Positions 44,583 to 51,661 of a stretch of 64,000 nucleotides of DNA are shown one piece after another (the first letter of the stretch is position 1; each line of letters begins with the position of its first letter). Location: positions 372,001 through 436,000 of the forward strand of contig CP091034.1 in assembly GCA_039725955.1 (NCBI GenBank), written 5' to 3'. The notes beneath the pieces were generated by a model. The model ran no database searches. It was not told the DNA's origin and worked only from the letters and a program-made list of their open reading frames with translations. Made by a program: the position numbers and the translations under genes. The stretch comes from Sinorhizobium sp. B11 (GTDB lineage: Bacteria; Pseudomonadota; Alphaproteobacteria; Rhizobiales; Rhizobiaceae).

Positions 44583-44981
44583 TCAAGGCAATTCCTTCGC
44601 GTCTTTCGCGCGGGCGCGCGCCTGGCTTTCCTTCTTGATCGGCCGACCGACCGGACAGACTTCCTGCACGAAGCCGTTGAGTGTGTTGACGAGATTGTTC
44701 TCGATCAGGGAGTAATGGACGAACTGACCCTGCTTCTCTCGCCGGATCAAACCCGCTGTCTCAAGGACGGAAAGATGCTGCGATACGGCCGGCTTGGACA
44801 TGCTGAAGCGGTCGGCGATCTCGCCGGCGGTCAGGCCCGATGCCGAGAGATAGGCGAGTATCTTCCGACGTGGCGCGCTGGAAAGTGCGTGGAATACCCG
44901 CTGAGCGGCGCTGACGGAACCGTCTTCCGCAGCGTCATCGAACATCTCTTCTTCCAAGTCCTGTCTCCGTGCCCGAGGCAT
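44583..44981 (-). CDS. ArsR-family transcriptional repressor
   Basis: A 132-residue winged-helix regulator with AQRVFHALSSAPRRKILAYLSASGLTAGEIADRFSMSKPAVSQHLSVLETAGLI, here marked as residues 25-78. It lacks the ELCVCDL metal motif of ArsR/SmtB and resembles the SdpR/autorepressor type. It is divergent from a fatty acid desaturase, with a near-perfect 11-bp-arm palindrome between them. The desaturase is thus the probable target. Confidence 0.9.
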   Translation of the reverse strand: MPRARRQDLEEEMFDDAAEDGSVSAAQRVFHALSSAPRRKILAYLSASGLTAGEIADRFSMSKPAVSQHLSVLETAGLIRREKQGQFVHYSLIENNLVNTLNGFVQEVCPVGRPIKKESQARARAKDAKELP

Positions 44982-45002
44982 CGCTGCATCGATCCATTAA
45001 AT

Positions 45003-45030
45003 AATTAAGCAATTAATGCATTGCTTAATT
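45003..45030. promoter_or_regulatory. ArsR-type operator between the repressor and desaturase genes
   Basis: The perfect arms AATTAAGCAAT (45003-45013) and ATTGCTTAATT (45020-45030) enclose TAATGC. Additional AT-rich TTAA words at 45050-45070 may form a second site. The geometry is that of ArsR-family sites in divergent regions. Confidence 0.7.
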
Positions 45031-45126
45031 GTTACTCTTGCCGCAAAGTAATTAGGTAATTCCTTAAATAATGAATTGACGGGCGGTGTTCAAGTGTTGA
45101 ATGCGCCCGAAGGGAGGGAGTTTGCC

Positions 45127-46080
45127 ATGAGCAGCATTTCCACCGGACGGATGATTGATGACAAAAGCGATCCAGTGAAGGGCAGGGTGGTCTGGATGCC
45201 CGCGAAGTCGATCTGGATTACCACGATGACCTTGATTGCCATTATTGGCGGACCGCTGACTTTCACCTGGAGTGCCTTTGCCGTCTTCATCCTGTTGACC
45301 GCGGTCACGATCTGCCTCGGTCATTCGGTCGGCATGCACCGGCTGCTGATCCACCGGTCGTTCAGCACCCATATCTGGATCGAACATTTTCTCGTCTATA
45401 TTGGTACGCTGGTTGGAATGGCCGGCCCCTTCGGCATGATCTATGCGCACGATATTCGCGATTGGGCTCAGCGACAGCGAGAGTGCCATGACCTTTTTGC
45501 ACACAGGCGGTCGTTTTTCATCGACGCCTTCTGGCAGATGCATTGTGCAGTGGTGCTGGATCATCCGCCGCATTTCGTCATCGGGGAGCGGGAGCGGCAC
45601 GATCGCTTCTATCGCTTCGTGGAGACGACGTGGATGGCACAGCAAATCCCCCTAGTCCTCATGCTCTTCATGCTCGGCGGATTGCCGTGGCTAGTCTGGG
45701 GCATTGCCGTGCGGATAGCGGTGTCGCTGACCGGACACTGGCTGGTCGGTCATTTTGCCCATCGGGATGGCCATCAGGGCTGGAGTATCGATGATGTCGC
45801 GGTGCAGGGGTATAACCTGCCGCATTTCGGGTTGGTGACCTTCGGCGAGAGTTTCCACGGCAACCATCACGCCTTTCCGGAATCCGCGCGGCTCGGCATC
45901 GAACCGGGCCAGCTGGATCTGGGCTGGTATTTCATCCGGCTGCTGGAACGGCTCGGTCTGGCCACGGCGATCAGGCTCCCCCATATGATTGCGCCAAGAC
46001 GAGGGTTGAAGCGCGTCACCCTATCCGAAGCCCCTTGTAACGGTGCCAATCCGCCCTGGGTAGACGAAATTGGCCTCTGA
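45127..46080 (+). CDS. fatty acid desaturase (acyl-CoA type)
   Basis: A 317-residue membrane desaturase. Histidine boxes are visible: GHSVGMHRLLIHRSF (H..HR.LxHR) near residue 70, and the third box FGESFHGNHHAFPESA near 260. A middle HDIRDWAQRQRECHD also supplies His. Four hydrophobic segments flank them. The family introduces double bonds in acyl chains. The start at 45127 follows GGGAGGGAG. It ends GANPPWVDEIGL, nearly the same 12 residues as the frk C-terminus. ArsR control is inferred from the palindrome. Confidence 0.88.
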   Translation: MSSISTGRMIDDKSDPVKGRVVWMPAKSIWITTMTLIAIIGGPLTFTWSAFAVFILLTAVTICLGHSVGMHRLLIHRSFSTHIWIEHFLVYIGTLVGMAGPFGMIYAHDIRDWAQRQRECHDLFAHRRSFFIDAFWQMHCAVVLDHPPHFVIGERERHDRFYRFVETTWMAQQIPLVLMLFMLGGLPWLVWGIAVRIAVSLTGHWLVGHFAHRDGHQGWSIDDVAVQGYNLPHFGLVTFGESFHGNHHAFPESARLGIEPGQLDLGWYFIRLLERLGLATAIRLPHMIAPRRGLKRVTLSEAPCNGANPPWVDEIGL

Positions 46081-46083
46081 ACC

Positions 46084-46887
46084 TTATTCGATCCGGTCGA
46101 GAAAGGCTCGGACCTCGCGATTGAAGAGGTCCGGTTGCTGCAGCGGCGCGAAATGGCTGACATCTGGCATGAGCACGAATTCCGCATCTGGGATCGTCCT
46201 TGTCAGATAGTCGGCATGTTCGGGCTTGATGAATTCGTCATGCTCGCCGAGCACGATGGAAACTGGAACTTTGATGCCAACCAACTGCTCCGCCGAGTAG
46301 TTGGGCTCCGTCGCCATCATCTTCGAGACATCGCCGACAAAGGCCTCGAACTGGTCGGGCGTTACCGATAGGGCCTGATAGTCCTGCCTGTGGCGGCTGA
46401 AGCAGCGATCGATAACGGGCGTCATCTTGAATTCCTTGGTGCCGCCGGGGTCCATGTTGCAGGCGAAGAAGAAGACGCCGCAGACGCGCTCCGGATTCTG
46501 GTCGGCGAGGATCAGCGATGTGCAGGCGCCATCGCTCCAGCCAACGAAGGCAGCTTCCCGAATCCCGGCATGATCCATCACGGCCAGCACATCCGATGCC
46601 ATCAGGTGATAGGTATAGGGACGGTCGTCACGCGTGCTGCGGCCATGTCCGCGGCTGTCAATCACCACGACCCGGTGGCCGGCCTCGACGAGATCGGGAA
46701 CCTGATAGCCCCAGTTGCCACTATTGCCGAGCCCGCCATGCAGCAGGATGACGGCGGGGCCGGCTCCATAACTCGCATACCAAATGCGCGCGCCTTCATT
46801 CTCGACGAAACCCTCATCGTTCGCGGGCGGCAATGGCAGTGCCCCCTCGGCTTCGAATTTCACCAGCTCGTCATCCGTTGCAGTCAT
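46084..46887 (-). CDS. alpha/beta-hydrolase
   Basis: A 267-residue alpha/beta-hydrolase. ILLHGGLGNSGNWGYQV near residue 45 holds the oxyanion motif. VGWSDGACTSLIL near 110 holds the nucleophile Ser of GxSxG, and the catalytic His is in DVSHFAPLQQP near 250. It resembles the haloperoxidase/esterase-like group; the substrate is unknown. The start at 46887 has GGAGGAG upstream; a longer frame to 46932 lacks a ribosome site. It is convergent with the desaturase gene. Confidence 0.85.
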   Translation of the reverse strand: MTATDDELVKFEAEGALPLPPANDEGFVENEGARIWYASYGAGPAVILLHGGLGNSGNWGYQVPDLVEAGHRVVVIDSRGHGRSTRDDRPYTYHLMASDVLAVMDHAGIREAAFVGWSDGACTSLILADQNPERVCGVFFFACNMDPGGTKEFKMTPVIDRCFSRHRQDYQALSVTPDQFEAFVGDVSKMMATEPNYSAEQLVGIKVPVSIVLGEHDEFIKPEHADYLTRTIPDAEFVLMPDVSHFAPLQQPDLFNREVRAFLDRIE

Positions 46888-46946
46888 CGGCTCCTCCAGC
46901 GCTTTCTCTATAGACGAGGAGATGCCCTGCATTTCGACAGCGTCAA

Positions 46947-46980
46947 ATAAAAAAGCCCACCCGCATCACGGATGGGCTTA
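46947..46980 (-). terminator. orphan minus-strand terminator hairpin
   Basis: AAGCCCACCCG pairs with CGGATGGGCTT (one mismatch) around CATCA. The A-run before it becomes a T-tract on the minus strand. No minus-strand gene ends just upstream; the next is pgi, 500 bases away. Confidence 0.6.
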
Positions 46981-47110
46981 GATCTCACTTGTGCGGGCTT
47001 TCCATGAGCGTATCAATCGACAAATCTCGCACGCGTGATGTAGACGTTGTCCAGCCCACAGCTGAGAAAAGTCGCTCCCTCAGCATTTTCTCGTCGGTTG
47101 AAGAAGGAAA

Positions 47111-47464
47111 ATGGGTTTGGTGAGTAGCCTCCAGGTAAGCCAACAAGAGATCTGCAACCGCTTTGGATCCCCTGTATTCGCTCCTTCTGCCAGCGAAATT
47201 GTCGGGGCAGCGCTAAATGTAAAGTCCGGAGTCATGCCGTTGAATGGTCTTCGCCATCCACCGGGGGCAGGAACATCGGGATGGTATATTTGGGCTGGTG
47301 AATATAATGCGGCGGATGATTTTTTCAGACCGCTGCATGTAAGTCATATAGGCAGCTGGGCGCCTGCAATTGAACCTTATCTTGCTTTGGCGCCGGGTTG
47401 GCGATTCTTGATTGCAGATGATTATCAGGACGTTTGGTTCGATAAAAATCTGCTCGAGAACTGA
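47111..47464 (+). CDS. small cytoplasmic protein, possibly of the Imm33/DUF2185-like group
   Basis: A 117-residue protein without signal peptide. The Trp-rich SGWYIWAGEY near residue 56 and PGWRFLIADDYQDVWFD near 95 resemble bacterial immunity-type proteins of the Imm33/DUF2185 kind, but this is a memory-based impression. GAAGGAAA precedes the ATG. There is no toxin gene adjacent. It lies between a minus-strand orphan terminator and the end of pgi, which suggests insertion into an older pgi downstream region. Confidence 0.5.
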   Translation: MGLVSSLQVSQQEICNRFGSPVFAPSASEIVGAALNVKSGVMPLNGLRHPPGAGTSGWYIWAGEYNAADDFFRPLHVSHIGSWAPAIEPYLALAPGWRFLIADDYQDVWFDKNLLEN

Positions 47465-47493
47465 ACCCGGCGACCGTTTGCGGATCGCCAAAC

Positions 47494-49119
47494 TTACTTG
47501 GCGAGCTTTGCCAGCGCGGCAACCAACCCCTGCGTCGAGGAATCGTGGCCGGCAGCGCTTTCCTTGCCTTCGACGACGGGCAACAAGCCGGTCGCCAGTT
47601 CCTTGCCGAGTTCCACGCCCCACTGGTCGAAAGAGTTGATGCGGAAGAGCACGCCTTCGACGAAGACGCGGTGCTCGTAGAGCGCGATCAGGCGACCGAG
47701 CGCATAGGGCGTCAGCTTGTCGTACACGAAGGTGATCGACGGGCGGTTGCCGGTAAAGACGCGGTGTGGGGCGATGAAATCGGCCTTCTTGTCGTCCATG
47801 CCCTTGTCGGTCAGCTGCTTCTTGGCTTCCGCGAAGGTGCGGCCCTTCATCAGCGCTTCCGACTGGGCGAGAACGTTGGACATCAAGAGCTGGTGCTGGT
47901 GGCGCAGCTCCGGCTCGAAGCCGTTCGCGGCGATCATGAATTCGGCCGGGATGATGCTCGTGCCCTGATGGATGAGCTGGTAGAAGGCGTGCTGGCCGTT
48001 GGTGCCGGGCTCACCCCAGGCAACAGGGCCGGAATTGCCCTCGACCGGCGTGCCGTCGATGGTGACACCCTTGCCGTTCGATTCCATATCGAGCTGCTGC
48101 AGATAGGCCGGAAAGCGCGACAGGCGCTGGTCGTAAGGCAGGATGGCGCGGGTCGGGTAACCCAGGACATTGCGGTGATAGAAACCGATAAGGCCGAGCA
48201 GCATCGGCAGGTTTTCGGTAATCGGCGCCTTGCGGAAATGATTGTCGATGGCATGCGCGCCGTCGAGGAACTTGCCGAAATTCTCCGGACCGACGGCGAT
48301 CATCAGCGGCAGGCCGATTGCCGACCAGATCGAGTAGCGGCCGCCGACCCAGTCCCAGAAGCCGAAGACGCGTTCGCTTTCGATGCCGAAGGCCGAGACC
48401 TTGTCGAGCGCCGTCGAAACGGCGGCGAAGTGGTGCTGAACAGCAGCTTCGCCAAGTGCGCTGGCGATGAACTTGCGCGCCGTCTGGGCGTTGGTCATCG
48501 TCTCGACGGTGGTGAAGGTCTTGGAGGCGACGATGAAAAGCGTTGTTTCCGGCTGCACCAGCTTCAGGATATCGGCAATATGCGCGCCATCGATGTTGGA
48601 GACGAAATGGGCGCGCGGGCCGTCATGGAAGGGGGCAAGCGCCAGCGTCGCCATGACCGGGCCGAGATCCGAGCCGCCGATGCCGATATTGATGACATCG
48701 GTGATCTTCTTGCCGGTCGCGCCCTTCAGCGCGCCGGAGCGCACGCCGTCTGCGAACTTGCCCATGGCGGCGAGAACGGCATTGACGTCAGGCATGACGT
48801 CCTTGCCATCGACCAGCACGGGCGTGTTGGAGCGGTTGCGCAGCGCCGTGTGTAGAACGGCACGGTTTTCTGTGAAGTTGATCGCCTTGCCGGAGAACAT
48901 CTCCTCGCGCTTCTTTTCGACACCGCCTTCTTCGGCGAGCTTCACCAGAAGCTTGAGGATCTCGTCGTTGACGGCCGTTTTGGAAAAATCCATCAGCAGG
49001 TCGTCAAGCGATACGGAAAAGTGCTGGAAGCGCTGCGGATCGGCGGCGAAGGCGGCGCGCAGGTCGGTGGCCTTGGTGGCTGCAGCGGTGCTCTTCAATT
49101 GTTCGACGATGGCATTCAT
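47494..49119 (-). CDS. pgi: glucose-6-phosphate isomerase
   Basis: Pgi interconverts glucose-6-phosphate and fructose-6-phosphate. The 541-residue protein includes [17 protein letters not shown] (residues 145-161), [12 protein letters not shown] near 210, [13 protein letters not shown] near 268 and the C-terminal [15 protein letters not shown]. Active-site Glu, His and Lys segments appear intact. The product links the fructose import and frk steps to the Entner-Doudoroff and pentose routes used by rhizobia. Confidence 0.97.
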   Translation of the reverse strand: MNAIVEQLKSTAAATKATDLRAAFAADPQRFQHFSVSLDDLLMDFSKTAVNDEILKLLVKLAEEGGVEKKREEMFSGKAINFTENRAVLHTALRNRSNTPVLVDGKDVMPDVNAVLAAMGKFADGVRSGALKGATGKKITDVINIGIGGSDLGPVMATLALAPFHDGPRAHFVSNIDGAHIADILKLVQPETTLFIVASKTFTTVETMTNAQTARKFIASALGEAAVQHHFAAVSTALDKVSAFGIESERVFGFWDWVGGRYSIWSAIGLPLMIAVGPENFGKFLDGAHAIDNHFRKAPITENLPMLLGLIGFYHRNVLGYPTRAILPYDQRLSRFPAYLQQLDMESNGKGVTIDGTPVEGNSGPVAWGEPGTNGQHAFYQLIHQGTSIIPAEFMIAANGFEPELRHQHQLLMSNVLAQSEALMKGRTFAEAKKQLTDKGMDDKKADFIAPHRVFTGNRPSITFVYDKLTPYALGRLIALYEHRVFVEGVLFRINSFDQWGVELGKELATGLLPVVEGKESAAGHDSSTQGLVAALAKLAK

Positions 49120-49202
49120 GGAAGGCTCCTTTGGAGGCGGAGAGGGCTGCGGAAACTATTCCCTTTCTCCTGGTCAAATCAAGTTCAGCCATCTGTCGAA
49201 AT

Positions 49203-49235
49203 ATGAAAAAAGCCACCCGCGACAAGCGGATGGCT
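49203..49235 (-). terminator. terminator after fadD
   Basis: AGCCACCCGC pairs with GCGGATGGCT (one mismatch) around GACAA, and the A-run at 49203-49208 gives T's on the minus strand. It lies between the fadD stop (49260) and the pgi start. Confidence 0.65.
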
Positions 49236-49259
49236 CTCAATTTCATGAGACCGTCAAAT

Positions 49260-50960
49260 TCAGCCGCGCAGGTCTTTGCGCAGAATCTTGCCGACGGGCG
49301 TCTTCGGCAGCTCGGTACGGAATTCGATGAAACGCGGTCGTTTGTAGTTGGTGAGATTGGCGGCGCAATGCGCCTTCACATCGGCCTCTGTCAGCCCAGG
49401 GTCCTTGCGTACGATGAAGAGCTTCACCGCCTCGCCGGAATGCACGTCCGGCACGCCGATGGCCGCCGCCTCCAGGATGCCGGGATGCATGGCCGCCACT
49501 TCCTCGATCTCGTTCGGATAGACGTTGAAGCCGGAGACGAGGATCATGTCCTTCTTGCGATCGACGATCTTGGTATAGCCGCGCCCGTCCATGAAGCCCA
49601 TGTCGCCGGTCCGGAAATAGCCGTCCGGCGTCATCACCTTCGCCGTTTCCTCCGGCTTGTTCCAATAGCCGGCCATGACCTGCGGCCCGCGGATGCAGAT
49701 CTCGCCGATCTCGCCGAGCGACAGCGAATTGCCGTCTTCGTCTCTGATATCGAGTTCCGTCGAAGGAATGGGAAGGCCGATCGATCCTGTGAATTCAGGG
49801 GAATCAAAACGGTTGGCCGTCGCGACAGGCGATGTCTCGGAAAGCCCGTAGCCTTCCGTAATGTGCGAGCCGGTCACCTTCAGCCAGCGCTCCGCGACCG
49901 GTCTTTGCACTGCCATACCGCCGCCGAGCGACATGACGAGCGAGGAAAAATCGAGCTTGGCGAAGTCGGCATTGTTGAGCAGCGCGTTGAACAGCGTGTT
50001 GAGGCCCGGAAAAATATGGATGTTCGACTTCTGGAATTCCTTGACCAGCCCCGGAATGTCGCGTGGATTGGCGATCAGCACATTATGGGCGCCGAGCGAC
50101 ATGCCCATCAGCGAATTCACCGTCAGTGCGAAGATGTGATAAAGCGGCAGCGCGCAGAGGAAGTTCAGGACATCAGGCTGCCTCTTCTTGTCGAAGGCGG
50201 ATTTCAGCCAGAGTTGCAGCTGCAGCTTGTTGGCGAGCAGGTTCTGATGCGTCAGCACCGCGCCCTTCGCAATGCCTGTCGTCCCACCCGTATATTGCAG
50301 GAAGGCGATGTCGCTGCCGGTGAGCGCAACGGGAGCAAGGGTCTTGTGCGCGCCTTCGGCCAGGACCTGTCTGAAACTTTTGTGTTGCGGGATGGACCAG
50401 GAAGGAACGAGCTTCTTTACCCGGCGAACGACGAAATTGACGATATGCCCCTTGGGCCCGAGCATTTCGCCGAGAGAGGTGACGACGACATGGCGCAGGT
50501 CCGTCTTGTTGATGACCTGTTCGACGGTGCGCGCGAAATTTTCCAGAACGAAGATTGCCTTGGCGCCGGAATCGTTGAGCTGGTGCTCAAGCTCGCGCGG
50601 CGTATAGAGCGGGTTGACGTTCACGACGACGAGCCCGGCGCGCAGGATGCCATAGACCGCGACCGGGTTCTGCAGCACATTCGGCATCATCACGGCGACA
50701 CGATCGCCCTTTTGCAGACCCGCACCTTGCAGCCACGCAGCCACCTTTCGGGTCTGGGCCTCGAGTTCGCGATAGGTCATCGTTTTGCCCATGCTGGAAA
50801 AAGCCTTGCGATCGGCAAAGCGGGCACAGTTTTTTTCCAGGAGGTTGGGAAGCGATGTGAATTCCAGTGGGGGAATCTCGGCCGGAACGATGTCCGGATA
50901 GGTGGCAAGCCATGGTTTTTCCGGTTTCTCACCGCTTGGGTGGACGGAAATGCTGTTCAT
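49260..50960 (-). CDS. fadD: long-chain fatty acid-CoA ligase
   Basis: A 566-residue AMP-forming ligase activating fatty acids to acyl-CoA for beta-oxidation. The A3 motif is seen as FLQYTGGTTGIAKGAVLTH near residue 213. GYGLSETSP (A5) is near 355, and YFRTGDMGFMD with IVDRKKDMILVSGFNVYP (A7/A8) near 440-465. The catalytic Lys region KTPVGKILRKDLRG ends the protein. The start at 50960 (MNSISVHPSG) gives the family N-terminus; the frame to 51035 is longer without support. Two palindromic operators lie 90-145 bases upstream. Confidence 0.94.
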   Translation of the reverse strand: MNSISVHPSGEKPEKPWLATYPDIVPAEIPPLEFTSLPNLLEKNCARFADRKAFSSMGKTMTYRELEAQTRKVAAWLQGAGLQKGDRVAVMMPNVLQNPVAVYGILRAGLVVVNVNPLYTPRELEHQLNDSGAKAIFVLENFARTVEQVINKTDLRHVVVTSLGEMLGPKGHIVNFVVRRVKKLVPSWSIPQHKSFRQVLAEGAHKTLAPVALTGSDIAFLQYTGGTTGIAKGAVLTHQNLLANKLQLQLWLKSAFDKKRQPDVLNFLCALPLYHIFALTVNSLMGMSLGAHNVLIANPRDIPGLVKEFQKSNIHIFPGLNTLFNALLNNADFAKLDFSSLVMSLGGGMAVQRPVAERWLKVTGSHITEGYGLSETSPVATANRFDSPEFTGSIGLPIPSTELDIRDEDGNSLSLGEIGEICIRGPQVMAGYWNKPEETAKVMTPDGYFRTGDMGFMDGRGYTKIVDRKKDMILVSGFNVYPNEIEEVAAMHPGILEAAAIGVPDVHSGEAVKLFIVRKDPGLTEADVKAHCAANLTNYKRPRFIEFRTELPKTPVGKILRKDLRG

Positions 50961-51049
50961 TTTCTCTCTCCCATTCGGCCGCCGAAACCGGATTTGCGCC
51001 GGGATCGATCGGAAGATTCCTCCATCCTCCGTCAAGGCAGCTTATGCCA

Positions 51050-51070
51050 TTGCTTGAACGGTTCAAGCAA
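51050..51070. promoter_or_regulatory. palindromic operator 1 upstream of fadD (TetR-type fatty acid regulator candidate)
   Basis: The perfect arms TTGCTTGAAC and GTTCAAGCAA flank a single G. The site is about 90 bases from the fadD start. Its form suits a TetR dimer, such as a FadR- or PsrA-like repressor responding to acyl-CoA. Confidence 0.6.
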
Positions 51071-51088
51071 CTTGAGGCTACAATAACC

Positions 51089-51104
51089 TTGACGTAAACG
51101 TCAA
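51089..51104. promoter_or_regulatory. palindromic operator 2 upstream of fadD (LiuR-like candidate)
   Basis: TTGACGTAAACGTCAA has perfect 7-base arms around AA. From memory it resembles the MerR-type LiuR sites of proteobacteria controlling branched-chain amino acid and fatty acid degradation. It lies 18 bases beyond operator 1. Confidence 0.5.
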
Positions 51105-51210
51105 TATCGCAGCCGGTGCCTGCGAACATCATGTGGCCGGGAACTTTGAAGCATAGGGTACGTTTTGTCGGTGTGGATGAACCACGAGGAAACGATAAAG
51201 GAGGTGCACA

Positions 51211-51603
51211 ATGCTCAATCAGGATACCGACGCCACACGCCGCGACCCGAATGTGAAGGATACGCCGACGCTGATCGCCAGTGACCGCGTTGAAGGCACC
51301 CGCGTCTATGGCGCCGATGGCAAACATATCGGCTCCATCGAACGTCTCATCCTCGGGAAGCAGGATGGCCGCGTTGCCTACGCTGTCCTGAGCTTTGGCG
51401 GCTTCCTCGGCATCGGCCACGACCACTATCCGCTGCCCTGGGCAAAGCTGAGCTATGATACCCAGCTGGACGGCTACCGCATCGATCTCACCAAGGAGCA
51501 GATCGAAGGCGCGCCGAGCTACGCGGATGATGACGACACCTGGTACAACGATAATGGCCGCCGCGTGTATGATTATTACGGCGTGCCGCCCTACTGGATG
51601 TAA
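51211..51603 (+). CDS. PRC-barrel domain protein
   Basis: A 130-residue soluble protein with one PRC-barrel: residues 16-80, including LIASDRVEGTRVYGADGKHIGSIERLIL and VAYAVLSFGGFLGIG. The C-terminal part is acidic and Tyr-rich (DDDDTWYNDNGRRVYDYYG). Such stand-alone PRC proteins are common in rhizobia; their role (possibly stress-related) is unproven. AAAGGAGGTG, a complete Shine-Dalgarno, lies 6 bases before the ATG, so translation should be strong. It is divergent from fadD. Confidence 0.88.
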   Translation: MLNQDTDATRRDPNVKDTPTLIASDRVEGTRVYGADGKHIGSIERLILGKQDGRVAYAVLSFGGFLGIGHDHYPLPWAKLSYDTQLDGYRIDLTKEQIEGAPSYADDDDTWYNDNGRRVYDYYGVPPYWM

Positions 51604-51629
51604 CGTCGCCCGCGCAGATGAGCCGGTAG

Positions 51630-51661
51630 AGGCCCCGCGAGAGCGGGGCCTTTCAGTTTTT
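51630..51661 (+). terminator. terminator after the PRC-barrel gene
   Basis: The perfect arms GGCCCCGC and GCGGGGCC around GAGA are followed by TTTCAGTTTTT. It overlaps the end of convergent beta-mannosidase. Confidence 0.8.
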
